From Candidatus Melainabacteria bacterium (GTDB lineage: Bacteria; Cyanobacteriota; Vampirovibrionia; Obscuribacterales; Obscuribacteraceae), in assembly GCA_016716405.1 (NCBI GenBank), contig JADJWK010000001.1:1426001-1490000 (forward strand): DNA of 64,000 bases, given 5' to 3'. The notes under the pieces are model-generated. The model was not told where the DNA came from. It did not search any database and saw nothing but the letters and a program-made list of their open reading frames with translations. Below are positions 42,214 to 51,618 of this stretch, piece after piece (the stretch's first letter is position 1; every line of letters begins with the position of its first letter). The position numbers and the translations under genes are program-made.

Positions 42214-43398
42214 ATGAGTAGTAGAAATCTCCGTCCTGAAAAATCCGGGTCGAGCGAAAAGGGCTCTGAGGCGCGCTGCTCGCCAATTCTCGAGACTTCG
42301 AGAAGCCCCTACGAAAAGCTTCTCGTCCTGGACCGAGCCATATCGGCTGCCAGAAACGGGATAGTAATCACCGATCCGAATCTGCCTGACAATCCGATAG
42401 TCTATGCAAACCAGAGCTTCCTGCAATTGACCGGATATGATCGCTGCGAGGTGATCGGTTTCAATTGCCGGTTTCTGCAGGGAGACGATCGCAGGCAAGA
42501 AGCGCTTTCCGACCTGAGGAAGGCGGTGAGAGATGAGCGCCCGATAACGGTAGTGCTGCGGAACTACAACAAGAGCGGCGCGCTTTTCTGGAACGAGCTG
42601 ACCGTCTCTCCGGTCCACGATGACAGCGGACGGCTGATTAACTTCATCGGTATACAGAACGATATCTCAGCGCGTATGGAGGCCGACAGGCGGATAGCCG
42701 AGTTCTATTCGATGGTGTCGCATGAGCTGCGCACTCCTCTCACCTCGATCAGGACTTCGCTCGGTCTGCTCGAGGATGGCTCGGTCGGCGAGCTTCCCGC
42801 TGACGCCTCCAGACTGGTGGAGATAGCCTACCGGAACACCGACCGGCTTGTCAGGCTGGTCAATAACATTCTCGACTTTCGAAGAATCGAGGCCGGCAAG
42901 CTCGAGCTGTCCAGATCCGTGTTGTCGGTCAAGAGCGTTGTCGAGCAGGTTCTGGGAGAGATGCGCTCGACTGCGGATGCCCGGAAGGTCGAGCTCGAGT
43001 CCTCTGTCGACGGCAGAGCCAGGGTGCTGGCTGATCGCGATCGTTTGCTTCAGATTCTGACCAACCTTGTCGGCAACGCCATAAAGTTCTCGGCAGAGTC
43101 CACAGCCGTGCTGGTCGATGCCCGGGTCAGCCCATATGACAGGAAGATGATCCGTTTCCGAATAGTCGACCAGGGACCCGGTATCCAGAGAGAGGATCTG
43201 CCGAAGCTTTTCCGGATATTCCAGCAGATCGACTCATCGGATTCTCGCAAGGTGGGTGGATCGGGTCTCGGGCTGGCAATCTCCAAGTCCCTTGTGGAGA
43301 TGCATGGTGGCACTATCGGTGTCGACAGCAGGCCCGGGGAAGGCAGCGTTTTCTGGTTCGATATCCCGGCGGCTCGTCCCGCATCGACCCGTTCATAG
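42214..43398 (+). CDS. LOV-domain (blue-light) sensor histidine kinase
   Basis: 394 residues from the ATG at 42214; an upstream frame to 42004 crosses the sigma promoter region and is rejected. No membrane helix. The PAS domain (about 40-150) is a full LOV domain: GFNCRFLQG with photo-active Cys85, flavin contacts Asn117 in RNYNKSG and Asn127 in FWNELT, and Gln148 in IGIQND. Then HisKA with His170 in VSHELRTPL and HATPase_c with NLVGNAIKFS, DQGPGI and GSGLGLAI. It should bind FMN and autophosphorylate in response to blue light. Confidence 0.93.
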   Translation: MSSRNLRPEKSGSSEKGSEARCSPILETSRSPYEKLLVLDRAISAARNGIVITDPNLPDNPIVYANQSFLQLTGYDRCEVIGFNCRFLQGDDRRQEALSDLRKAVRDERPITVVLRNYNKSGALFWNELTVSPVHDDSGRLINFIGIQNDISARMEADRRIAEFYSMVSHELRTPLTSIRTSLGLLEDGSVGELPADASRLVEIAYRNTDRLVRLVNNILDFRRIEAGKLELSRSVLSVKSVVEQVLGEMRSTADARKVELESSVDGRARVLADRDRLLQILTNLVGNAIKFSAESTAVLVDARVSPYDRKMIRFRIVDQGPGIQREDLPKLFRIFQQIDSSDSRKVGGSGLGLAISKSLVEMHGGTIGVDSRPGEGSVFWFDIPAARPASTRS

Positions 43399-43448
43399 CA
43401 AATTCACTCCGCCATGGCAAGATGGAGACAGTCACGGAGGAGTCGAAT

Positions 43449-43778
43449 ATGACAGGTGTCTGTCCACTCGCCATCAAGCCTTCCAGAGGAATAGTCGAGC
43501 TCTCGTTGAGCGACCTCAGTGTCGGGCTGGGCGAGCGCGAGGCTCGACTGATTCTCGACTGGTTCAGCCAGGCAGCTGGACTGTCGGTAACGTTCTTGCT
43601 TCGAGTCGATTGCGGCAGCCTCGAGATCGAGGGGCGCAATTATGATCGACATATCGAATTGCTCGTTTTCGGCAATCATGGTTCTGAGCTCAAAGCCCGT
43701 ACCTTCTGCCTGCCGAAAGTATCGCTTCCGGCTTTCATTGATGAGCTGGAGAGAAGCATCTCGAAAGCTTTTCGCTGA
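43449..43778 (+). CDS. Hypothetical protein downstream of the LOV kinase
   Basis: 109 residues from ATG 43449, which has GGAGGAG about seven bases upstream; an earlier in-frame ATG at 43422 lacks a ribosome site. A small alpha/beta protein (VSLPAFIDELERSISKAFR at the end), no signal peptide, unrecognised. Starts 50 bases after the kinase stop, so likely in its operon. It could be a signalling accessory of the LOV system; that is only a guess. Confidence 0.55.
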   Translation: MTGVCPLAIKPSRGIVELSLSDLSVGLGEREARLILDWFSQAAGLSVTFLLRVDCGSLEIEGRNYDRHIELLVFGNHGSELKARTFCLPKVSLPAFIDELERSISKAFR

Positions 43779-43783
43779 TATCG

Positions 43784-44461
43784 TCACTCCCTTACGGAAG
43801 GTCTTCTCAGGATATACCCTTTGCCTCTGACTGTCTCGATCAGATCGCAACCGGGAAAGGTCTGCCTCAGTAATTTCATATGGGTTCTCACCGAGTCTGT
43901 GGAAGCAAAACTATCATCGCTCCAGACACGCTCGAGAATCGCGTCGGCAGAGAATATCTGGTTGGGATGCCGCATGAAGAACTCGACGATATCGTAGACT
44001 TTCGGTCGAACATGCACCGGAGTGCCTGCCATCCTGATCTCGCACCTGGCGGGATCGAGCTCGATTTCGCCGCAGCGCATTATGGAGTCGGTTAGATTGG
44101 AGGGACGCCGAAGCAGCGCTCTTATACGAGCGGCAAGCTCTTTGTTGTCGAACGGCTTTGTCAGGTAGTCGTCCGCTCCTGCGTCGAGACATGTCTCTTT
44201 ATCGTCAACGGAAGCCTTGGCTGTGAGCATCAGGATAGGGGCCTTGCCTCCCATTGCTCTGAACTGTTTGCATACGTCGAGGCCGGTTATATCCGGCATC
44301 ATCCAGTCGAGCACGATCAGGTCGAATTTATAGGCGCGCAGGACGCTGAGGGCTTCGCCGCCGCCCCTGCATTGCATGACATTATGACCCTGGGCCCGCA
44401 GGGCTGTGTCCAGCAGGCTCAGAAGGTCCGCATCGTCCTCAACGACCAGTAGTTTGGACAT
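43784..44461 (-). CDS. OmpR/PhoB-family response regulator
   Basis: 225 residues. Receiver domain with VEDD acidic pocket, Asp52 in VLDWMMPD, Lys102 in TKPF; winged-helix C-terminus ending LIETVRGKGYILRRP. It lies convergently next to the LOV kinase operon, five bases from the small protein's stop. That makes it the nearest candidate for the LOV kinase partner. It is a paralogue of the regulator at 9740. Confidence 0.92.
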   Translation of the reverse strand: MSKLLVVEDDADLLSLLDTALRAQGHNVMQCRGGGEALSVLRAYKFDLIVLDWMMPDITGLDVCKQFRAMGGKAPILMLTAKASVDDKETCLDAGADDYLTKPFDNKELAARIRALLRRPSNLTDSIMRCGEIELDPARCEIRMAGTPVHVRPKVYDIVEFFMRHPNQIFSADAILERVWSDDSFASTDSVRTHMKLLRQTFPGCDLIETVRGKGYILRRPSVRE

Positions 44462-44477
44462 CCCGAATCTCCGTCAC

Positions 44478-45107
44478 TTAGCCCACAGCGTCTTTGAGGG
44501 CTGCGCGGGCCGCCAGGTGTTTGCATGTGGCATCGAGCAGCTCGTATTCTTCGTTCAGACGCTCGGCGATACTGTCGATCTCGAGCAGCCTCTGTCTTTC
44601 CCGGGGCGAGCCGTAAAAGGACGCCGGGACATAATAGGAAAGCTCGAGGGGCGTCATGGACCAGATGTCGCCCATATCGAAGCCTTTACCTGAAAGCTTG
44701 ATGGTCAGACGTTCTATATCGTCGAGGATGGTTCGCACCGCCAAGGCCAGGTCCGACGAACGCTTGTCCGGGAGCTCGTCTTCGAGGATCACCACCCTGG
44801 CTCTCGCGTACGGGACCTCTTGCTCGAGCTCGCTTATCCTGAAGCGCTGGCGACCCATGGTCATGATGTCCAGCTTGCCGTCACTCAGCGGCTTGCACGA
44901 TGTCACCTCGGCTATGCAGCCGACCTCGTCCAGTTCGCGGCTGTCCGAGATTCTCACGACGCCGAACATGAAGTCTTTGAGAATGACTTCATGGAGCATC
45001 TTTTTGTAGCGCTCTTCGAATATGTGCAGGGGCAGGTACTGCCCCGGGAACAGAACCGTACGAAGTGGAAAGATTGGAAAATTAGCTCTGGTTGCCCTGG
45101 TTCGCAT
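44478..45107 (-). CDS. Lon substrate-binding-domain protein
   Basis: 209 residues from the ATG at 45107, which has GGGAGGTGA upstream; the longer frame to 45143 is less likely. It begins FPIFPLRTVLFPGQYLPLHIFEERYKKML, the N-terminal domain of Lon (LAN/PUA-like fold), and has no ATPase or protease part. Such single-domain proteins are common in cyanobacteria and other bacteria; the role is unknown. It starts 16 bases before the response regulator stop side on the same strand. Confidence 0.85.
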   Translation of the reverse strand: MRTRATRANFPIFPLRTVLFPGQYLPLHIFEERYKKMLHEVILKDFMFGVVRISDSRELDEVGCIAEVTSCKPLSDGKLDIMTMGRQRFRISELEQEVPYARARVVILEDELPDKRSSDLALAVRTILDDIERLTIKLSGKGFDMGDIWSMTPLELSYYVPASFYGSPRERQRLLEIDSIAERLNEEYELLDATCKHLAARAALKDAVG

Positions 45108-45182
45108 GACCTTCACCTCCCATTTGCTCATTATCCGGAGCAAAGGGGAACTTCGTGTGAACGGGCACGAGAAGAGATGAAA

Positions 45183-45392
45183 TCAGTCCAGGACTACCGG
45201 CATGACTTCCGGAAAAATACCGCTGTCAATGGCAAGAACGGCTGGAGCCGGAGCGAATGATTGCTGATTCCTGCCGAACTCGTCGAGCTCTCTGGGCAGA
45301 ACCAGGGTGATCGGGGGCTCGTCCGAAATGGTCGTCTTGACCCTGGACTTCGACCAGAAAGTAAGTTTGAAAAGATTACCGAGTGTGCTCAT
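45183..45392 (-). CDS. Hypothetical small protein
   Basis: 69 residues, basic N-terminus (FKLTFWSKSRVK), acidic-neutral tail. A GGGGGTG lies about six bases upstream of the ATG. Located on the same strand just upstream of the Lon-domain gene. Not recognised; acceptance rests on position and a plausible ribosome site. Confidence 0.4.
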   Translation of the reverse strand: MSTLGNLFKLTFWSKSRVKTTISDEPPITLVLPRELDEFGRNQQSFAPAPAVLAIDSGIFPEVMPVVLD

Positions 45393-45528
45393 TTTTGCAC
45401 CCCCCAGCCGCAGCGAAACATCAAGATATTTATAACACCGTTAATGTAAGAGTGTGAATTATTTCTGCTTTATGAGCCGCGCCTAATGATTCTGTGGTGG
45501 GAATGTGCACCTGTCCGCCTCTCGGCGA

Positions 45529-46506
45529 TCAGGTCGTCAAGCCCTGCTGCTTGATGAAGTCCAGGAAGCTTCTGTACTTGCTGATGCTCTCGTCTTCCGG
45601 GTCAAGGCTTTCGATTCTGACCAGGACTTTCTCGAGGTGGGCGAGATTCCACTCTGCAAGGTCCACCGCCGCCTGGGCGGACTCTGTTCGGATAGAGCTG
45701 TCGTTGATTCTGCGGGCCATCGCCAGGAGGTCACGGGCTCGCTCGAGGTCTCCTTCCTTGAGCTTGATGACAGCCAGCATGGCATAAGGCCACTCGAAGT
45801 CGGGATCGCTGAGGATGAGCTTCTCGCAGATACTTCTGGCCTCCTCTTTCTGCTGGATCACTCTCGCTCTGGTGGCAGCGAAAAACTTCCTCTGGGCTTC
45901 GTCCCGGACGCGTTTTCTGGGCACCCGACATTTCATCCGATTGCGGGCGATTGCTGCTTCGGAGCTGTCCGGAAAGTCGTCAAGCACTTGCTCGAGAGCC
46001 GCCCTGGCGCCCTCTGGCAAGCCGAACGCGTCGTAACGCCTAGCCAGGAACAGATACTCCTCGGCGGTGCGACCCGCCGGAATCTCATAGAGGGGTAGAC
46101 CGACTGCAGGCAGGACATGATTTTCGATGGCCTGCTCGATGGTCCCTTTGACGGTGTCCGAGATAACCGTGAGCGCCGAGACCAGACCGTTCTTGGCCTT
46201 TTTCATCGGCTCGAATCTGTCCATCAAAAGGTCGGCTTTCGAGGCGGTAGCTTTGAGCAGAGTGCGGGCTGCCGAGGTAATCTCCTCGGTGGAGTCCTTG
46301 ACCAGGACGACTCCTTCGAGACCTTTGAGGAGCAGAGCCAGGCGCTTCTGTCCTTCTTCGGAGAATCGACTGTTGGGTTGAGTCTCCACGACCCTGGTGG
46401 TGCAGGTGGCGATCTGGCGGTGCCACTCGAGAACCTGGTAACGCATGAGGAGTTTCATATACTCCTCGAAACGAAGATCTTTTGGTACATCGCGGGGAGG
46501 AAGCAT
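45529..46506 (-). CDS. TPR-like soluble protein of unknown function
   Basis: 325 residues, helical, no signal peptide. Residues about 150-320 form TPR-like helix pairs (EYLFLARRYDAFGLPEGARAALEQVL, WPYAMLAVIKLKEGDLERARDLLAMA). The N-terminal 140 residues are a separate helical region. It is downstream of the two multi-pass kinases on the same strand (67 bases), so it may belong to their operon as a scaffold. Confidence 0.6.
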   Translation of the reverse strand: MLPPRDVPKDLRFEEYMKLLMRYQVLEWHRQIATCTTRVVETQPNSRFSEEGQKRLALLLKGLEGVVLVKDSTEEITSAARTLLKATASKADLLMDRFEPMKKAKNGLVSALTVISDTVKGTIEQAIENHVLPAVGLPLYEIPAGRTAEEYLFLARRYDAFGLPEGARAALEQVLDDFPDSSEAAIARNRMKCRVPRKRVRDEAQRKFFAATRARVIQQKEEARSICEKLILSDPDFEWPYAMLAVIKLKEGDLERARDLLAMARRINDSSIRTESAQAAVDLAEWNLAHLEKVLVRIESLDPEDESISKYRSFLDFIKQQGLTT

Positions 46507-46573
46507 ACCGGCTCTCCGATTAGGTGAAAGAAGGAACGAGGCCAGGCTCTAGTCTAGCAGAGCGCCCGAGGTC

Positions 46574-48679
46574 TCAGCTTCCAGTAGATTCGGCCATGCC
46601 GAGCCTGGTCTTTCTCTTCGTTTTCAGAGTCAGGACTTCAGTCCCGGTTTCTATGACGAATTCTTCGTCGATTTTCTCGCCGTTTCCTTCAGGGGTCTCG
46701 GCAAGTATTGATCTCAGCTCGGCGGAAAGCCAGGCTACCGATTCGAGGCGCTCCTGGGGATCGATGGCTGTCGCCCGCGCGAGAAGCGCCGACAGGGTGC
46801 CGCCGGTGCCCTCCGGGAGGGCGCTTGCCCGGATTTGCGCGATGGCAGTCGGGTCTTTGCCTGTGAGCATGAAATAGACGACTCCGGCAAGAGCATAGAT
46901 GTCGCTTGCCGGACCGGCATCACCCCGGAATTGCTCCGGCGGTGTATAAGCATGCTTGCCGGCGCATTCCGAGCGGCTGTCTTTCGATTTTCGCTCGGCG
47001 ACGCTGAAGTCGATGAGCTTGATACTGCCGTCCGGAAGCAGGATGATATTGTCCGGAGTGAAGTCTCTGTGCACCACAGGCGGTGAGAGGCTGTGAAGAT
47101 AGTCCAGGACTTCGCACATGAGCAAGGCCAGGCGAATCGCTTCTTCTTCGCTCAGGGAGCCGTGCTCTGTCAGATGCTCTCTGAGATTCTTTCCCTCGAC
47201 ATATTCGAGTACTATGTAGGCTGCCGAGTCTTCGATGAAGAAGTCCGACATCTTGACGATGCCCGGGTGACGGAGCTGGCTCAGGAGAGCAGTCTCGTTC
47301 TCGAAGGAGGCAGCCGATTCGACCAGGGAGGTAACCGAATCGCCGGCGACAAGCTGGAAACGCTTGAGCACCACCGCAGTGCCGTCACGGTCATGAGCCA
47401 TGTATACTACCGCCTCGCCGCCTGCCCTCAGGCGCTCCGCCACTTCGTACCGACCGTCTTTCAGTATCGCTCCGCTTTCCAGGTCTGTCCTGCTTCCTTT
47501 GATACCGTCACTGAGGATGTCGAACCAGATCTCGGTATAGCGAGGATCGTTCAGGATCTTGCTTCCTACCAGCTCCTCCTGTACATCGGTGCTGAGAGGC
47601 ACCAGGGGGGCATGCTCTTTGAGGTGACGGAAAAGCTGGTTCTTCTCGGCAATGGTAAGCTCGTCCAGGCAGAGCTTGATAGATGTGTACTCCCCCGCTA
47701 GAAGCAAGTAAGTACTGCGGCTGCGCATCCGGGCGGCGACTGATTCCTGGAGCTCGAGGAATTTGTGGAGCCCGGACATCAGCGATCGAAGCGGCTCGGG
47801 CAGGTCGGCGAATCTCTTCTGGTCGAGTCTCTCCTGGGAAAATCTATCGAGAGACACACGCTTGAGGTCTTCCCAGCTCATGGTGGCGCACTCGCAGTTG
47901 AAGGTAAGCAGCGCTGCGAACCAGCCTTTTATTGAGTCCTTCATGATCCTGTCCGGATAGAGATGGACATCGTATTCGGTGCTCAAGAAGTGAAGGGGGA
48001 AAGTAGCGTAAGCGCATCCGAAAAGCGTGCAGAGGCACCAGCATAGACTGCACAAGTAGAGACCTATGGTCACGATCACGAAGCCGAACCGAGGGTCGGC
48101 GGAAGGGTAGTTGAACATCGGATCGAGACCGAGGTTGTTGTAGAGCCAGAGCGATATGGCAGCCGGAATCCCCAGTCCGAATAGAGTCATGCCGGCTACC
48201 GGGAAAGCAGAGGAGTAGAAGAATGCATGGGGCTCTCTTGTTTCTGTCCGGTTCTGGGTGAGGCGCAGGGTACAGCCCGGAGGAAGAGGCTTTTCCTTTT
48301 CCGGAAGAAGACCCCGGAAGAGATCGAAGGTGTAGTAGATGGTCATCCAGACAATCATGACGATGGGACAGAAAAGCACGCTCAGGCAGAGGATCGGCTG
48401 CCAGCTCCGTCCTGTTTGCAAGAGCCAGCGCCGGTCGCCGAGATGCTGCCTGTCGTTGAGATAGGCGTCGAAGATCTCCATGCGCTCGGTCGTGTCTCGA
48501 GGAATCTTCGCATAAGACCGGGCCAGGGTATTGGCGAATATATAGAAGGCGATGACATAGACCGAGCAGAGGAATTTCCAGACCGCGTCATACCAGTATC
48601 CGCAGCGCCAGACCGTGGAGAGGTCCCGGCGAAGATCTTCGCGTCCGAATTCGTTTGCGTTAATAGATCCGGCGCTCAT
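46574..48679 (-). CDS. Multi-pass membrane Ser/Thr protein kinase with C-terminal kinase domain
   Basis: 701 residues. Four membrane helices lie in the first 220 residues (about 34-52, 92-118, 158-180, 198-222). A soluble linker follows to about 400. The kinase core is C-terminal (about 408-680): Lys439 in VVLKRF, catalytic Asp539 in VVHRDFTPDN and LIDFSVAE, with Ser in place of the Gly of DFG. The lysine of HRDxKPxN is replaced by Thr. The glycine loop RAGGEAVVYM is degenerate. It overlaps the next kinase gene by four bases, so both are made together. Confidence 0.88.
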   Translation of the reverse strand: MSAGSINANEFGREDLRRDLSTVWRCGYWYDAVWKFLCSVYVIAFYIFANTLARSYAKIPRDTTERMEIFDAYLNDRQHLGDRRWLLQTGRSWQPILCLSVLFCPIVMIVWMTIYYTFDLFRGLLPEKEKPLPPGCTLRLTQNRTETREPHAFFYSSAFPVAGMTLFGLGIPAAISLWLYNNLGLDPMFNYPSADPRFGFVIVTIGLYLCSLCWCLCTLFGCAYATFPLHFLSTEYDVHLYPDRIMKDSIKGWFAALLTFNCECATMSWEDLKRVSLDRFSQERLDQKRFADLPEPLRSLMSGLHKFLELQESVAARMRSRSTYLLLAGEYTSIKLCLDELTIAEKNQLFRHLKEHAPLVPLSTDVQEELVGSKILNDPRYTEIWFDILSDGIKGSRTDLESGAILKDGRYEVAERLRAGGEAVVYMAHDRDGTAVVLKRFQLVAGDSVTSLVESAASFENETALLSQLRHPGIVKMSDFFIEDSAAYIVLEYVEGKNLREHLTEHGSLSEEEAIRLALLMCEVLDYLHSLSPPVVHRDFTPDNIILLPDGSIKLIDFSVAERKSKDSRSECAGKHAYTPPEQFRGDAGPASDIYALAGVVYFMLTGKDPTAIAQIRASALPEGTGGTLSALLARATAIDPQERLESVAWLSAELRSILAETPEGNGEKIDEEFVIETGTEVLTLKTKRKTRLGMAESTGS

Positions 48680-51474
48680 ATCGCTTCCTTCTGGCAGGTC
48701 TTCGCTGCTTGCTCCAGGCGAAGGCTCAGTCTTTCTGCTTCCTCTTTTTCCGATTCTTTGCTTTCGAGCAGCCCGAGACTATCTCCATCGCCTTCGAGAA
48801 TCCCGAGGATCTGCCTGAAAGATGCGATTCTGTCTTCCGGCTCGAAGCTCGTGCATTTTTTGACAATCTCATTCAGCTCGTCTGTCAGGACATAACCTTC
48901 CGACTTGGGATCGGATTGCTTGAGGGCTTCGGGATCTTTGCCGGTGATGAGGAAGTAGAGACTGCATCCGAAGCTATAGATGTCGCTTCTCGGATCGATG
49001 TCACCCCTGAGTTGCTCCGGAGCTATATAACATTGTTTGCCTATCAGTGTCCCTGTGACGCCTTCTATAAACTCATGGGCGGCTCCGAAATCGATCACCC
49101 TCAGTCTGCCCTCCCGGTCGATCATGAGATTATCCGGGGTCAGGTCGCGGTGAACGATGGCAGGCTCGCGCTCGTGGAGATAGGAAACGGCCCGGGCGAG
49201 CTCCAGGGCGATAGCGCGGGTGGTGCTCTCTTTTCGCTTGCCGTGCCTCTCGATGATCTGTCTGAGATTCTCGCCTTCTATATACTCGACTATCAAATAG
49301 GTCGAGCCGCCCTCCTCGACAATGTCCAGAACCCGGGCAAGAGCGGCATTCTCGCAGGAGCGGACAATCTCGTATTCGCGTTTTAAAGAATCTTTCCAGG
49401 CGGAACTCTTCTCGGATTGATCAGGTGTGACGAATTGTTTGAGGACCACCAGGGCGCCGCTGGCATCCCGGGCCAGGTAGACTGCCGAAAGCGGTCTGGT
49501 GGCAAGTTGCTTGACGATTCTGTAACGTCCGTCCAGCACCATGTCGCCAGCTTGTTCGACGGCAAAAATCGTCGACTCGAAGCGTGCGGGTGTTTCCGAT
49601 TTCTGGCTGCGCTCTTCTTCTATCAGCTCTCTCTTGAGGTTGATGGTCTCGGCGTCGAACCGGCAGTGTTCGGCTCTCTCATCGGCTTTTCTGATTATCG
49701 ACGCCAGATCCGCCCGGCTCAGATTCTTGAGAGGGACTTTTAGTCCTCTCTGTCCCCGGAATTTGAGGCTGAGGACTTTTTCTTTCCCCTTGCCTGCAGT
49801 CTCGACCTCGTCCAGATCGCTCCATGGTTTCCAGGAAAGGCTGACTATGGGATTCTCGGCCATGATGCCCCGGTCGCTCAAATGGATCCTGGCGCCCCGA
49901 CGATTGGGAAGGTAGCATGCCCACATCACCGCCAGGGGACCGGCACCATAGGCCGCGCAAATGGACGCGGCGAAAAGGCAGAGCTGCCAATGAGGGCGAG
50001 AGAAGTCACCGAAGTAATTGGCATCGCGCATGCAAGCCCTGAGCCATCCCCATATGGTGGCACCCAGAGGATTGTCCGGCAGTATCGATGAGGCTACCAG
50101 GGCGAATAGGACGCAGTAAACAAAAGCGAACCAGAAGAGGGAGCTGAAATAGTCCTTGAGCCATGTCGCTCGCCCTTTGACGTTGATCAGATCGCCGAAG
50201 CTCTTGACCGAGTCGATCATCGCTTCCATCACCGAAAGAGGTGTCCGGATGCTTCTTTCGAGGATGGATTCGAACAGCAGGCTGACGCGCACCCTGACCG
50301 ATGCGGTGAAATACATGAAAGTTAGCCAGCCGATGGTGGCGGTGGAGTAGAAGAGCGCCGGCGGTGCCTGGCTAACGCTGGTGATATTGGCATCGCGCAT
50401 AGAGCACTGAAGCCAGTTCGCGAACATACAACCCAGCCCTCCCGGGGCGAAAAAGAGCCAGAGGCTGGCGGCGAAGAAAGAGCCCTGGAGGCAGTTGTAG
50501 GGACTGAGCCCGGATTGTCTTCTGGCTGCCCTGGAAGACTTGCTCCTTCGATATAGCAGCGCGAAGAAAGCCAGCGGCAATAAGAAAACGGCGGCAGCCT
50601 GGCAGGCGACCGGGAGCTCGTAAGAGCCCAGGGTCGAAAAAATCTCGAAGTAGTGAATGAACGAGATTCCGAAGGGAAGCGCTGCCAGCCACAGAAGCTC
50701 GTTCAGACCGACCCGGATGCAGATGGTTCGGTGGTCTTCCCCATTACCTTTTCTGGCTTTGACAAAACACACGGAAAACAGGAAAGAGATCAGCAGGAGA
50801 AATGCAGCTCCGGTGAGGCTAGGCAAATAAATAACATGAAGCGAGTTGAGAAGCCAGAGACCGGCGCTTGCACCGGCGAAGAGCAAGCAGTCGGTGAGGC
50901 TCAGTAAAAGACCTTTCGATTTCGCCGTTTCAGTGACTCTTCCGGCGGCTGCCTTTCGGTGATACGCCAGGGAGAATAGCGCCAGGGGCATGATGAATAT
51001 GAGAAGGGCCTGACAGACGACACCCATGTTCTGGATGCAGTAGGCATCGAAGATTCCGTAGCTGTCGATGATCCAGAAGAGGAGCAGAACCAGAGCCCCC
51101 CGGCAGCCTGGCAGTTTGAGGAGGCACTCGCGCATCTGGCTGGATCTGATCAGGACCGGCCCGTCTCTCCTGAGCTGCCTCGCACCTCTGAAAAGGCTGA
51201 TCATCGCCATAATGGGGGTGCCGGTCAGTACCAGGATCATCGGCAAGCCGACCTCGAGACCTCGCCAGACGCCGATGATGAAAGGGGTCTTGATCAGCCA
51301 TTTGATTGCTGCTGGCAGAGCCTGCCACATCGATTCCACGTAAGCGGACAACAGACCCGTGCTGATCACTATTTTGATGGCTACAAGCACGGCCAGAACA
51401 TAGCAGTAAGGCTGCAGTTTTTCGGTGACTGCCAGCCATAGCCGGTACTCGCTTTCCCTGGTGGATGCTTGCAT
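48676..51474 (-). CDS. Large multi-pass membrane Ser/Thr protein kinase
   Basis: 932 residues. At least ten hydrophobic segments fill the first 490 residues. A cytosolic beta-rich segment follows (about 495-590), then the kinase domain from about residue 640: VVLKQFV (Lys), AIVHRDLTPDN (Asp; Thr for the usual Lys) and RVIDFGAAH (DFG intact). The GAGG before the ATG is seven bases away. It resembles the 701-residue kinase in layout, so the two are probably paralogues. It may couple a membrane event to phosphorylation; the signal is unknown. Confidence 0.88.
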   Translation of the reverse strand: MQASTRESEYRLWLAVTEKLQPYCYVLAVLVAIKIVISTGLLSAYVESMWQALPAAIKWLIKTPFIIGVWRGLEVGLPMILVLTGTPIMAMISLFRGARQLRRDGPVLIRSSQMRECLLKLPGCRGALVLLLFWIIDSYGIFDAYCIQNMGVVCQALLIFIMPLALFSLAYHRKAAAGRVTETAKSKGLLLSLTDCLLFAGASAGLWLLNSLHVIYLPSLTGAAFLLLISFLFSVCFVKARKGNGEDHRTICIRVGLNELLWLAALPFGISFIHYFEIFSTLGSYELPVACQAAAVFLLPLAFFALLYRRSKSSRAARRQSGLSPYNCLQGSFFAASLWLFFAPGGLGCMFANWLQCSMRDANITSVSQAPPALFYSTATIGWLTFMYFTASVRVRVSLLFESILERSIRTPLSVMEAMIDSVKSFGDLINVKGRATWLKDYFSSLFWFAFVYCVLFALVASSILPDNPLGATIWGWLRACMRDANYFGDFSRPHWQLCLFAASICAAYGAGPLAVMWACYLPNRRGARIHLSDRGIMAENPIVSLSWKPWSDLDEVETAGKGKEKVLSLKFRGQRGLKVPLKNLSRADLASIIRKADERAEHCRFDAETINLKRELIEEERSQKSETPARFESTIFAVEQAGDMVLDGRYRIVKQLATRPLSAVYLARDASGALVVLKQFVTPDQSEKSSAWKDSLKREYEIVRSCENAALARVLDIVEEGGSTYLIVEYIEGENLRQIIERHGKRKESTTRAIALELARAVSYLHEREPAIVHRDLTPDNLMIDREGRLRVIDFGAAHEFIEGVTGTLIGKQCYIAPEQLRGDIDPRSDIYSFGCSLYFLITGKDPEALKQSDPKSEGYVLTDELNEIVKKCTSFEPEDRIASFRQILGILEGDGDSLGLLESKESEKEEAERLSLRLEQAAKTCQKEAI

Positions 51475-51553
51475 CGATAAACCTCAGGGTTAGGTTATGT
51501 GCGTTTAATCTGGCTGTCAATAGGGTTTTGGATAGGCGGCTATCCGGGCAGGC

Positions 51554-51581
51554 GAAAGTCCCGCCTGAAGGCGGGACTTTC
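51554..51581 (-). terminator. Strong hairpin downstream of cpaB
   Basis: A 12-base perfect stem, GAAAGTCCCGCC, with loop TGAA and its complement. It lies 37 bases after the cpaB stop and 80 bases before the kinase gene start, both on the minus strand, so it separates the two units. The following T run is short. Confidence 0.75.
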
Positions 51582-51618
51582 TGATTCGGATTGGCCGGAT
51601 CGTCTTCGAGGGACTTTT

